The translations under genes were made by a program, and so were the position numbers. Positions 1 through 10,143 of a stretch of 20,543 nt of DNA are shown here, one piece after another (the first letter of the stretch is position 1; every line of letters starts with the position of its first letter). This stretch comes from Dipetalonema caudispina. Lineage: Eukaryota; Nematoda; Chromadorea; Rhabditida; Onchocercidae. The notes beneath the pieces were generated by a model, which made no database searches, was not told the origin of the DNA, and saw only the letters and a list, made by a program, of their open reading frames with translations. The stretch spans positions 1 through 20,543 of the forward strand of contig JABVXV010000624.1 of NCBI GenBank assembly GCA_013365325.1, in the 5' to 3' direction.

Positions 1-1190
1 TTGCGATCCATCGTCCTTTCTATTTAAGAATCTCTTCATGAACAACATTGATATCCATTACCGATATTTATTAATTGCTAATTGTCTTAACAAACATTTT
101 TTAATTCTGCTGGTTTTTTTTTTCCTTGCTCGCAAATATTTCGTAAAAACAATGCTGTTGATAACCGCGGAGCATTGAATATCATAGCTTGAATTCTTTT
201 TCCCTTTTTTTTTTTTCATTTCCGTTTTCACAGTTTATCTTTTTTCAAAAGTGGTGAACGACATCTGAGCAGAATTACTTAATCACGCTGATATTTCTTT
301 CGTAATTTCTTTTCAACGCATCACTGAAATACGAAACTTAATGACTAGCAAACTAATACATTAGATTACATGATGTCATGACGTAAATGTTCGAAACAAG
401 CGTACGTCTGGAAGAATATCGATTTATTAAAATGCAGTATACGAGATAGTATGGCTGTTTGGGAGACAACAGAGATTGCTGGATATTGTGAAATAACGTG
501 TCATGGATGGCTAACAAAACTGCAACATAGTCACTTGTTTAGGGGATGAGAGTGTAATTGTGGATTAGGAGAATGGTATGATGGGAAAGATTGATAGGAT
601 TTACGAGACATAATGTGATGAGAGATGAAGAAGAAGCTAAATGATCACAAGGAATAGTAGTAGAAGTGATTGAGAGTGTGTCATAAATAGTATGGTAAAC
701 TGGAGGTTTTATTGATGATAATTCTATTACGTTAGGAAATGAGATAGATCATTTAGTAGTAACGATTAAGATAGGGTATAATCATTCGTGGTACGTGGAA
801 ATATAATCGTTGGTGGAAGTTATCAGGATGATAAGTTGCTGGTGATAATGATAGTGCAAAAAAAAAAAAAAAAATATCTGTCCGATAAAAGAATCGATGA
901 TTCAAACAAACAATCGCTCAAATACATGTTTCTTGTTGGTCGTATTTTGTGACTGTTGTAACTTTTTATTACTGAAATTTAAAAATGGGTATCCTTAAAA
1001 TACCCATTTTTGGCATGAGTGATTTGTCTTAATTTCCGTGTATCACGAAAGCATATGGTCCATTCTGGATATGAACGAAATCATTGTCCAGCTGTATGTA
1101 TGAATCGTAATAAAAGTTTTGGAACGTTACATAATTCTGTGTGAAAACATTGCGTTAAATTTAAAAAAAAAAAAAAAAAAAAAAGAAAGA
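1..1190. other. Non-coding 5' flank of PIGN
   Basis: No convincing exon is seen on either strand. The stretch holds T-rich and A-rich runs, including 17 A at 858-874 and 22 A at 1163-1184, a C-poor purine-rich tract at about 541-850, and a short perfect hairpin at 981-1011. It probably contains the PIGN promoter, but no core promoter motif can be picked out with confidence. Confidence 0.6.
981..1011. repeat. Perfect 11-bp inverted repeat (hairpin)
   Basis: The arms AAAAATGGGTA and TACCCATTTTT are exact reverse complements, separated by a 9-base loop. The hairpin lies about 220 bp upstream of the PIGN start. It is too short and AT-rich for a miRNA precursor, and its function is unknown. Confidence 0.8.
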
Positions 1191-1215
1191 AAAAATGAGT
1201 ATAAAGAAAATCATT

Positions 1216-1226
1216 GTAAGTTCCAG
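1216..1226 (+). promoter_or_regulatory. Candidate spliced-leader acceptor before PIGN
   Basis: A TTCCAG ends at 1226, seven bases before the ATG at 1234. An in-frame upstream ATG at 1195 would add 13 residues that have no counterpart at the human PIGN N-terminus. A trans-splice acceptor here would remove that ATG and leave 1234 as the start. This is inference from position; no transcript evidence is available. Confidence 0.4.
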
Positions 1227-1233
1227 TTACCGT

Positions 1234-4200
1234 ATGCTGCAAATACATGGCAAGCTAGCAATATTGGGTATATTCGTGCATGCAGTGCTACTCTATTCAA
1301 TATTTGATATATATTATTCATCACCTTTGGTTACAGGCCTTCATCCATATCCTATCACTAATGGAAAAGGCCTAGCTGATCGTCTAGTTATTTTCTCAGC
1401 TGGTATGTTCACTCTCTTAACTGATTTCGATTTGTTATTTTCTTTTACCTTTGCTGATTTTTTCCAAGTGAAAGACGATAATATTTCTAGTGTTTTCTTT
1501 GCAGAACATGTTTCATCTATCTAACATCCATGTCATCCATGATAATTTCCAGTCGCTTTCTTAAGTCCGAATTTGTTTTTACTGATTTCCAGATGGTTTG
1601 CGGGCAGATACGTTCTTCAGTCACCCTGAAAAGTCACCATTCTTGCACGAAATTATTAATTCAAGCAAGGTAAATAGACGTAATTTTGGCAAGACCGGTA
1701 CCAATTAACTACAACTATTTACTATTCGTGAGCTAATTTGCATATCAGAAAAAAGCCCTTGAAAAGATCTTGCATAATGGAGTAGAGAGAGTTGTGAAAG
1801 TAACAATGCATTCATTCAAATGTATGTTTGGGAAATAAATTAGGCCTATTCATTTTCAGGGTTGCTGGGGTATAAGCGTAAGTCATGTGCCGACCGAATC
1901 ACGTCCTGGGCATGTAGCAATGCTTGCTGGCTTTTTTGAAGATGTCAGTGCTGTTGCTCGTGGTTGGAAACATAATCCGGTCCCATTTGACAGCATCATC
2001 AATAGGTAAAACTGTAAAACATATAACGACTGGCGACTTCATTTACACAAGTTCTTTTCCTTTATTTTTCAAGATGACCTCATCGCTGAACGTTCTTATC
2101 GTTACAGGAGATATAAGGAGTGCTATACCGACTTGTGAAATCAAATAAGATTTGCCATCTCTAATATCAAGCCAATTGATACGTATGTTCCAGGATATTA
2201 GACATCCCAAATCGATATTGCAGGTCACGAGAAGCATTTGCATTTGGCAGTCCGGACGTTGTCACGATATTCACAAATGATGTTAGCCATGCCACTGCAA
2301 TGGTTTATTCCTCCGAATTAGAAGATTTCCAGCAGAATGATGCTGCACAACTGGACCGGTGGGTATTCAGAGAAATAGAAGTGAGTTATTGTAGTGCACG
2401 CTTTATGAATTTTCATTTTTATTGAAAATCTGAGCATGCCATGATAGAAGTAAGGTAAAAAGTTTCAGTTTAGGAACTTCTGAACAGCACAGATGTGACT
2501 ATTACGAAGCGTTTGGCCTCAGATCACCTTGTATTTTTCCTGCATTTACTGGGATTGGACACAAATGGACATGGTCATAAACCACAGTCAGATAAGTACA
2601 TTGATAATATTGCAGTTGTTGATGCAGGGATTGCAAAAGTGGTACAATTATTGAACGATTTCTTTGCCGATAACAGGTTCATCTCTTTTACATTAAAAGA
2701 ATTTATTCGAACAATTTGATTTGTCAAAAGAAACTTTGGCTTTTTTCCAAATAGTAACTTCGGATTGGAATAGCACAGTCATTATTATTTTCTGTTTTCC
2801 ATCATCCTATTCTTTTCTTTGATTATTGTCAATATGTTTATTTTAATAAATTTAGGACAGCCTTCTTGTTCACCTCAGATCACGGAATGACAGATTGGGG
2901 TTCACATGGTGCTGGTACAGAAGCCGAACTGATTACACCGTTAGTGATTTGGGGTCGTGGTGTACGTGGCAGCATTGTGAAGAATAAAATTAGTCAAGTA
3001 GATCCTTATTTCCAGTCTTCATTTTTATTTTACATGTTCGCAGTATCACTTTTACATAGTTGTTATGGTTTAAGAATAGCTTATTTAGAAATATTATACT
3101 CATTATTTAAGATTGATCTGTCACCACTGATGTCTGCTTTGCTTGGTTGTCCGATTCCAATGAATAGTTTTGGCACTGTGCCTTTGCATTTGCTGGATGC
3201 AACACCGAGGTACAAATTTGCAGTGGCATACGCTAACTTCAAACAGGTCTGTTGACTACTAACACTTCGTTTTAATTATAAAGTTTGGTTTAAGGGCCTC
3301 ATGCTTTATCAAATAATAATGTATCGTTTTATATTGTTGTTAGTATCTATAAACATATAAGGTAAAAACCCTTTCTATGTATATATATATATAGAAAAAA
3401 AAGCTCATTCATAAATGAATCAGCTTTTTTTTCCAATATTAATTAAATTAATAATAGAATCACAGCTTTTTCCAGATACTGGGACAGTTTATTCTGAAGA
3501 AGAATGAAAAAAAAGCTCATTCATTGCCTTTCATATTTCGTGATTTTGATCAGCTCCACCCAAACATATTGCCCACTATTGAAAGCGAAATCAAAAGACT
3601 TGTAACACAAAATAGGTTAGTTTTAATAAACGGCGATTTTTGTCCCCATTTCTTAGAAAATTTAAATAAAAATCGGTATTCGGTAATCATTGACAGTCTA
3701 ACCTACAGATTAATTAAACGAAATAGATCATTGGTTAACATCTCAAGCCTCTTTGGGAAGGTTGATGCGCACTTCCTTCTACACATAGTCGTGCATCATC
3801 TAAAGACATATTATTTTTAATAACCAAATTTAAGTATCCTTGTTCTATAGATTTGAGGCAGCTACAGCAGTGTGCATGCAGTGGATTCCGATTCTTCGAA
3901 CCGGTTTGATTTATTTTCACCGTCACGACCAAACGCTCTTAGGAATTGCTGTCGTTTCTACATTCATCACATGGATGTTATGCGTTTATTTCATCACATT
4001 GAAGTAAATATTTTTTCGTAAATTGAATCTTGGAAGATATTGTGAGTGGAAAGACATAACCTTATTAAATATAGTAATTTGAGTGACCAGCTATTGAAAA
4101 CACAGTCAACGAATGGATTAGTAGGAAAGCGTTGATGGTTGACGACGAAAGCTTTTTCCAGATTACCAATGTGTTTGCTTTCACTGTCAATTTCTCTTGT

Positions 4201-6623
4201 TTTCAGGCGTTCTTCCACAATTTTGAAGGATCACAATATATTGATTCTAAGCCTGAGGCAGTTTATTGTTGTTGGTTCCGTGTTTGTCTTATTATTACTT
4301 TGTGGACTGCCGTTTATGCATATCTTATATCTGATACTTCCTATATATCTCTCATGCGTTTGCTATCATGCAGTTGGCGATTTATTTGGTTGTAACTTGG
4401 AGACTTTTATCATAAATTGGCATTCAACTCGATTTTTAGAAATGAGAAGAAAATGGCTTTTGTTGTGTATCTATTGGTTATTGTTAGCTATTTCAATTGG
4501 TAAGTTTTGTAGTAGAAAGAGACTGGTAGATTTCTATGTGGAATCATGAACCGGAGATAAAGACTGAATGAAAGTTTGAATTAAATATTGTTAAAATGCA
4601 TGATAATTCCAAATGATTGGTTTTCTATTTCATGGACGAAATTTTCTGATGGATAAACCTCAGCAATATTGTTGGTAGAAAAGCTGAATTCAGATGGTTG
4701 TTTATAAGATCATTTCTTTTCATAGATGAATATTGAAATCATTTCAGTTGTATTTTCAGCTATAATTCTTTCGGTCATTGTTTTCGCTTTTATTTATCGT
4801 CCAATATTATCGATAGAGTTTTTGGTCTTAGGTTTAATTCCAGTGTTGAGGCGTGAAGAAAATCGAGATATAGTTAAATGGTAGGTATTTCGAATTGATG
4901 CGATCCTTCAGTTTCAATGAGTTTGATGCTTTAATTTTTAATACTTCATGAATTTTATTTAGCACCACAGCTGTAGTACTATATAGCGAGGTTAATTTGC
5001 AGTTGTATTAATATCTTGAAATGGTCGCTGGTGAAGTTTTAATTCATCTATTCCATAACTCTTTTTGTTTAGGAAATGGATGTGGTTGATATGTTGTTTA
5101 GTTATTGCTATATATCCTCAGTTCCCCGTGGTTGGACAAACTCCACTTCCCGCAGTTTGTGCGTTATCGTCTTTCTTTACCTCACTGTTAATTTTCTGGA
5201 TTTCTACTTTTCCAATGCTGTCGTCAACAAAAGTGCTATTCCGATACCACTCAGCTTTACATCTCCTTGCTACAACCGTTGTAATTTTTGTTGATGCTTT
5301 CAGGGATTATAAGGTTAGAATTTCACATAATCAAATGGGAATGCTTTTAAATATTAATCTATTCTCCAGAAAGTTTTCCCACAACTCTGGATGACTTTAT
5401 GATATGATGCATTTTTTAGTTGTTGTTAATGCTGTTACGCTTGATTTGTTGGCTTTCAATTCCCGTAGCAATAATTTTACCACTGTTATCGTCTCGATCG
5501 GTTATCATTCGCCTTATCTGCTGGTTCTCATCGCTTATGTTGCCATACGCGTTGCTAAGTTTATCATACGAATCATCATTTATGTTGCTGCTTTTCTTTC
5601 TTCTCACTACGTATGTGCGATTGGAATTTGGACACATGAGTGATGATGAATTTCTAGCTATGTCATTACCGGAGCGAGAGACGAAGATAGTAGCAGGTCA
5701 GCCATTTGCCGACTTTAATCTAACTTATGTTGCAAATGAAGCACTTTGAAATAAAGGAAAATCTCGATCTACCTACTTCAATGAAATACCGGTGTTTTTA
5801 AGTTTTTCAGTCCACTGGTTCCATAATCTTCATTTTAGGTGTTAGTGATACGAATTTCAATGAATGGCTGCAGGGCTTAGTCTTGGTTATCCTTATCGAA
5901 GCAGCTTTTTTCGGTACGGGTAATATCGCCTCATTAAATAGTTTTAATCCATCATTTTTACGGTGTTTTATATCTGTGTTCTCCCCGTTTACGATGACAG
6001 CTATGCTAATTTTCAAAATATCGTTACCAATTTTGGCCGTTGCCTTTACATATGCCGTTATTGTTCGATTGAAAAAGATCTTAATTGCGAAATTATCGAT
6101 GATACTGCTAATCATCTCCGATGCAATGGCGCTGGTAATTTTTGCAAATTTAATTTAACTTTGGTTTCATTTCATTGAACCGCTTAAGTAAGTAATTTAA
6201 CGTACTAACTATCACGTCATAGTTTAGTACACCTAATGCTCCAGAATCATGGGAATTTTTTCATGTAGGATCGGTTTGCAATATTATGATTGTTATTGAG
6301 ATACAATTCCATCTTTAAGAACAGCCAAAAATGTATTTGTCCTGGATTATTTCTTCTAATTATGTCAGTTTATAGTTAACTAGGATTAATTTCAGGTCTT
6401 TTTCTTTCGACTAGTGGATGAAGGGAGTTGGATGGATATTGGTAGCAGCATAAGCCATTACTCAGTGTGCATGTTATTAACTGTTATAGTGTATCTTTTG
6501 TTGAATTTTACTGAATATTTACTTCCTCTTTCGCTGAGTAAAGTCATGCACAACGAAAGAACGATATTTGAACGGAAATGTATACATTCCGTGACCTTAA
6601 AAACAGAGAAAGATATCGTTTAG
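1234..6623 (+). CDS. PIGN: GPI ethanolamine phosphate transferase 1 (PIG-N), 15 exons
   Basis: PIG-N adds phosphoethanolamine to the first mannose of GPI-anchor precursors in the ER lumen. Exons by eye: 1234-1402, 1593-1669, 1860-2005, 2224-2380, 2474-2676, 2856-2997, 3112-3246, 3476-3615, 3851-4003, 4207-4499, 4748-4880, 5073-5313, 5420-5696, 5839-6134, 6396-6623. Phases agree throughout and give 929 aa (human is 931). Residues 5-25 form a signal anchor. The alkaline-phosphatase-fold motifs are intact: DGLRAD at 57-62, VPTESRPGH at 92-100 (Thr94 the likely nucleophile), [10 protein letters not shown] at 209-218, [11 protein letters not shown] at 258-268. From about residue 420 on it is a multi-pass membrane domain, with FFGTGNIAS and a late [13 protein letters not shown] block typical of PIG-N. 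Weak donors: GTTCAT at 2677 and GTCAGC at 5697. Tandem acceptors at 4747 and 4759 would vary the protein by four residues. Start 1195 (13 aa longer) is possible. Family assignment is very secure; single exon edges less so. Confidence 0.95.
2998..3111 (+). other. PIGN intron 6, stop-free and 114 nt
   Basis: This segment is removed to join SQ to IDLSPLM, which matches the family (human reads NQADIAPLM). It is exactly 38 codons long with no stop in frame, GTAGAT at the donor and TTTAAG at the acceptor. If retained it would insert a hydrophobic 38-residue piece into the luminal catalytic domain. Intron status is inferred from homology. Confidence 0.75.
3394..3433. repeat. 19-bp-arm hairpin in PIGN intron 7
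   Basis: The left arm 3394-3412 and right arm 3415-3433 are reverse complements apart from one C/C mismatch (3406/3421), with a two-base AA loop. The 19-nt left arm also occurs exactly at 3506-3524 inside PIGN exon 8, where it encodes part of NEKKAHS. A (TA)n run precedes the hairpin at about 3379-3392. Confidence 0.85.
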
Positions 6624-7357
6624 CTCTTTTTTCAAGTGTACAGATTTCTGGAAAAAGTTCCCAAAAAAAATCGGGTCTGAAGATGTGAACTCTCTTAATT
6701 TAATGCTTCATAGTATATATGGAATATATATGATTGACATGAGTTATTCCAGATGTCAGTCAGGGTTCTGTTCCAGAATGGAGCTCCCTCATGCTTTATA
6801 ATGGTGACTGCATCTGACCTTACATGGATGACGTGGACTTTCTAAGCATTCATTGCAGCACATCCCCATAATACCTTATTTACATGATCAAGATATAGGT
6901 GCTGATTCCAACCACCAAACAAACTTATCCGATTCATTTGTTGGCGATATTGCTAGTGGTTTTTAACTTTCTTTTCACCCCTTAATACTTGTTTCCGAAA
7001 AATACAGTAAAGCCGACTAACATGTTGAATGACGAACTCATGTATGTCAGTCACATATTTACTTTGCTATAAATTATGAAATGCTAGTCATATATTGTAT
7101 AGTGCACTACTACCCTTTTTACTAATGTCGTGCTTTGCCTATCATTATAATGAAATTCTGATATGAATAAAAATGCGATGACTTGCATTTTAGAAGTATT
7201 TTAGTTACCCATTCCAGTTTATTAATTGAAACGTAGACTGCTACTGTACTTCTTTCCTCTGAAAAAGGCTTACAATGGTGAACTGTTTTGTGCAATCTGC
7301 TGATCCCGCCCTTGTGGATCTCGAATATCTGAAGTTCTCCAAGATGGATCTACTACC
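6624..7357 (+). other. PIGN 3' flank, probable 3' UTR
   Basis: No coding exon is seen here on either strand. The first AATAAA after the PIGN stop is at 7166-7171, about 540 nt downstream, so the PIGN 3' UTR probably fills most of this stretch. Confidence 0.5.
7166..7171 (+). terminator. AATAAA poly(A) signal, PIGN candidate
   Basis: First canonical AATAAA on the plus strand downstream of the PIGN stop codon at 6621-6623. Further AATAAA copies lie at 7358-7363 and 7368-7373, so the true cleavage site is uncertain. Confidence 0.45.
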
Positions 7358-7373
7358 AATAAAAAGTAATAAA
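7358..7373 (+). terminator. Two more AATAAA signals, plus strand
   Basis: AATAAA occurs at 7358-7363 and again at 7368-7373. They are alternative distal poly(A) signals for PIGN, facing the minus-strand signal at 7383-7388. Confidence 0.35.
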
Positions 7374-7382
7374 ACGCAAAAT

Positions 7383-7388
7383 TTTATT
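7383..7388 (-). terminator. AATAAA poly(A) signal, ARPC5 candidate
   Basis: TTTATT on the plus strand reads AATAAA on the minus strand, about 490 nt past the ARPC5 stop at 7881. A closer ATTAAA-type signal lies near 7727-7732. If the distal site is used, the ARPC5 3' UTR contains repeat copy A. Confidence 0.35.
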
Positions 7389-7565
7389 GCTGGAGCGCAA
7401 ATTCATTTATAACAATTGATGGCATCGAAATGAAATTCGTACATAAGACTTGGCAGAATGCAGTAGCGAAACTAAATGCGAATGCCTGACTGTACAGCAG
7501 CTTCACAAGAGTGCAAAACTTATTATGTCGAGTGCATCCCATAAAGCTTAAAACATTTACTAGCC

Positions 7566-7678
7566 TTACTTGGGGCTCCCAAATTTCAAAGTCATCCGGC
7601 GTAGATTCCACAACATTTAACAGTTGTAGTTAGTATCTATGGCGTGATCATAGAGAATAAGACCACGGTGGAACAAAT
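7566..7678. repeat. Direct repeat, copy A (113 bp)
   Basis: It matches copy B (8080-8188) with about eight mismatches and one 4-bp gap. It lies about 200 bp beyond the ARPC5 stop codon, in the presumed 3' UTR or flank. It contains a short hairpin TCTATG...CATAGA at 7636-7654, preserved in both copies. No terminal inverted repeats or target-site duplication are obvious. Confidence 0.85.
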
Positions 7679-7880
7679 AAGTGAAAAAAGTCCACTACAA
7701 CAACAAATACGACAAGTCGGGATTTAAGTTTAATATGAGATTATAGTTTTTCATTAGCATAATTGCGAACGATCATCATCTGTTGATGTAAAAATCACAA
7801 ACGCAAATCATATTTCCCCCAAAGATACTCAATTTTGAAACTCGACAAAATAATATGAATATTAATATCAGAAGCAAAAG

Positions 7881-9219
7881 TCACAGCCTTTGCCGATCAC
7901 AAAATACACGAATTATAGCACCATATCCACCACGAGCTAATACCTGGAACAATATTAAACTTCTCAAAGTCCGATGCAACATGACAGTAGCATGGAACAT
8001 TAATAAATCAAGAAATTTAACGATAAACACTTATTATATTTACTAGTAATTTTTAGCTAATACTCGGTAGTGAATAATGTTACTTGAGGCTCCCAAATTT
8101 CGAAATTATCCGGCGTACATTCCACAACATTTAACAGTTGGAGTATCTATGGCGTGATCATAGAGAATAAGTCCAAGGTGGAACAAATCAACAAAAACAC
8201 AAGAAGTAAGGACCTGTATGGATGAACTATAACAAATGTCCAAAATATCAGAAGATTTTCGGGACATTTAAAAGAGAACGGGTACCAGTAGAAGTTTCTC
8301 TGAGAAGCAACAATCAAGATGATTCTGATTTATTAGCAAATAAAATGGTTTGAAATTACCTGGGCATGCCACGACAAGAGATACTGACAAGTTGCATTGT
8401 CAGCCTGAATGTCCATCGCCTTATATATGAACTTCATCAAAAGGTTTACTTCATCATCTGTCAAGTTCTTGACCATACCTTCGATATCCACAGTCTTTAC
8501 ATTCATCAGAACTTTCGTCACGAGAGCGGTTGAACGATCTTTTATCGTCTACAACAAAACTATTGCTTATGTTAATTAATATATATATATTTGCCAAAAT
8601 ATTTGAGGATGACATACTTCTAATCAAGCAAAATTTAAAATCAAAAATACTTCCAGTAAATCTTAGAAATCACAATTTTGTGACAAAATTTTGACACCGA
8701 TCGATACTTCCTTTAACCACCGACCTCTCCTACTGCCTCCTATGAAAATTTGAGACAAGTGACTGATTGTTATCCTGCTTCTCAACCTTCTCGGAAAAAA
8801 ACTGGAAGTATAAGGACTGGTCGAAGTGAAACCACCGTAATGTGTAGCTAGCATTACTTACAAAACTAGATGTACTAAACATCAACCCCATGGTACCGAA
8901 TATTTCTTCCTTCCTCCTCTCTCCATTTCGTCCCGTCTTCCAAATTAAACATTTAATCACAGAAAAGAACATTCAATGCTGAGAAGAAAGTATCGAATTT
9001 CAATTCAAAGTAAACCTGGTTTTTGCACTTCAATGGAGGATTTGATAATGACGCTTTCAGTGCTTCTTGTAACTTAGCCGATTGCAATAACTGATTAACC
9101 AGTCGTTCATCTGGTCCAATTCCGGGAGTTTCTGCATCCTCACAATCCACAAATTTTTCTGGATCAAAGGCATCAACATCCAACTTCCGATAACTTGTAT
9201 TTTCAAGATTTTTCGCCAT
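7881..9219 (-). CDS. ARPC5: Actin-related protein 2/3 complex subunit 5 (p16-Arc), 3 exons
   Basis: ARPC5 is the small structural subunit of the Arp2/3 complex, which nucleates branched actin filaments in the cytoplasm; the C. elegans counterpart is arx-7. Minus-strand exons: 9016-9219 (68 codons, from the ATG), 8360-8548 (63 codons), 7881-7943 (20 codons plus TGA). All junctions are phase 0, donors are GTTTAC and GTAATT, acceptors GTTGTAG and GTTCCAG. The product is 151 aa, the same as human. Recognisable blocks are FRK-like YRKLDVDAFDPEKFVD near residues 10-25, LSNPPLKCKNQ at 58-68, KDRSTALVTKVL just after, VNLLMKFIYKAM mid-exon 2, LLSWHAQ at the end of exon 2, and GAIIRVF in the last exon, matching GSIVRV of the family. 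The last exon is isolated by a 416-bp intron and flanked by a direct-repeat pair. The first intron is 467 bp. No odd residues are seen. Confidence 0.95.
8080..8188. repeat. Direct repeat, copy B (109 bp), inside ARPC5 intron 2
   Basis: Second copy of the 7566-7678 element in the same orientation, about 137 bp 5' (in gene sense) of the ARPC5 last exon. The same TCTATG/CATAGA hairpin is at 8146-8164. On the minus strand both copies carry an open stretch ending in WEPQ followed by a GTAA donor-like site. The flanks outside the copies are not similar. Confidence 0.85.
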
Positions 9220-9872
9220 TTAATAATGCAAATTCCCTCTTAAAAATGTACCATAATTCACAAGAAAATGTATTTGAAATTCGATCACAAAAGAAACCAA
9301 TGAAGAATGACGGATGGATCATTTCTATTATTGATGTAAACCAAGTAATACTTGAAATCATGAGAGTTTTCTCACAACTTATAATAATGCACCTTATCAA
9401 ACTCATTTTCCTCTTCATCATATTTCTGCATAATAGATACATGAGAAAACATATAACAAGCGTAACCGGAATATTCCACCGGAAATCTCCTCATCCTGCC
9501 TTATACTTCAGCACTTCTTACCTCTCTCCTTCCAGCTTAAAGAATAATTCCTACCCATTATGAAATAGAATAGATAAAACCAGACGAGAAGGGAAAGGAG
9601 AAATAGGATGTGCTCGACGAGCAGCCGAAAACGGTTGTAGCAAGGAGGGACGGACGTTTGCGACTCGGAATGCGTGGGAAACGAATGCGCCGTAATCGGA
9701 CAAATTGGATAAGATATTCATATGGCTTTCACTTTTTCCGGTTGTTCCGTTTGTTAGTGGTTGAGTTTAAGCTTAAATTACATATCATTTGAGCTTTAAA
9801 TCTTTACGTAAATCATTGCGGGGTACGTTTTACGTTGGTAAATTTCACTTTTTCCATTTCATCGATTCGCAG
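9220..9872. other. ARPC5 upstream region
   Basis: No secure gene is seen. The stretch lies between the ARPC5 start codon (minus strand) and a small plus-strand ORF, so it may hold both promoters. Around 9610-9700 it is clearly richer in GC and CG dinucleotides than the surroundings, which may mark a promoter or an unrecognised 5' exon. A minus-strand AG at 9239-9240 could serve as an ARPC5 leader acceptor. Confidence 0.4.
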
Positions 9873-10091
9873 ATGCGTAAATATATTATGCTAACATTTC
9901 AAGATATCGTTTTCTTCATAAGATTTAGCTATCCTCCATTAGGAAGAAATTTTGGTATTGGAAAACGGAAACGGAGAGAAGTATTAGTCCGTGATGTAAC
10001 TTTTGTCAACAATTATCAAATGCCATTTCCATTATTACCTGAAATACAACATTACTTTTTCCTTCGCACAGACTCAGCATCCTATCCGTAA
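9873..10091 (+). CDS. Uncharacterised 72-residue ORF, possible small gene
   Basis: Not recognised. The ATG directly follows a pyrimidine-rich tract ending in TTCGCAG (9866-9872), a good cis- or trans-splice acceptor. The stop at 10089-10091 is followed 46 nt later by AATAAA. The N-terminal 18 residues are moderately hydrophobic. Then comes PPLGRNFGIGKRKRRE at residues 21-36, where GKR followed by KRR looks like an amidation plus dibasic cleavage site of a peptide precursor. The tail to residue 72 has no known motif. The frame stays open upstream to about 9789, so it could instead be the last exon of a longer gene. It could also be chance. The peptide-precursor reading is inference from a single site. 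Confidence 0.35.
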   Translation: MRKYIMLTFQDIVFFIRFSYPPLGRNFGIGKRKRREVLVRDVTFVNNYQMPFPLLPEIQHYFFLRTDSASYP

Positions 10092-10137
10092 GGAAGATTT
10101 TGGATGGAGCTTGTTTAAAGCCTGGAAAATATCGTAA

Positions 10138-10143
10138 AATAAA
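10138..10143 (+). terminator. AATAAA poly(A) signal behind small ORF
   Basis: Canonical AATAAA starting 46 nt after the stop codon of the 72-codon ORF. It supports a transcript end here, separate from HCF-1, which starts about 470 nt further on. Confidence 0.4.

Noticed and set aside
3616..3820. Open read-through of PIGN exon 8 into intron 8
   Set aside because: The join of 3615 to 3851 restores the conserved reading (RFEAATAVC... [13 protein letters not shown]), so the read-through is intron.
7384..7611. Minus-strand frame starting in repeat copy A
   Set aside because: It lacks an ATG at the stated edge, shows no known domain, and its stop overlaps the poly(A) signal; treated as chance in the ARPC5 3' region.
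7855..8046. 63-codon plus-strand frame
   Set aside because: It is antisense to the ARPC5 last exon, which is supported by homology (GAIIRVF block).
9610..9792. Arg-rich plus-strand frame slightly resembling ribosomal protein L41
   Set aside because: Only a short Arg/Lys-rich stretch is alike; there is no matching start, length or stop. Kept only as a GC-rich upstream patch.
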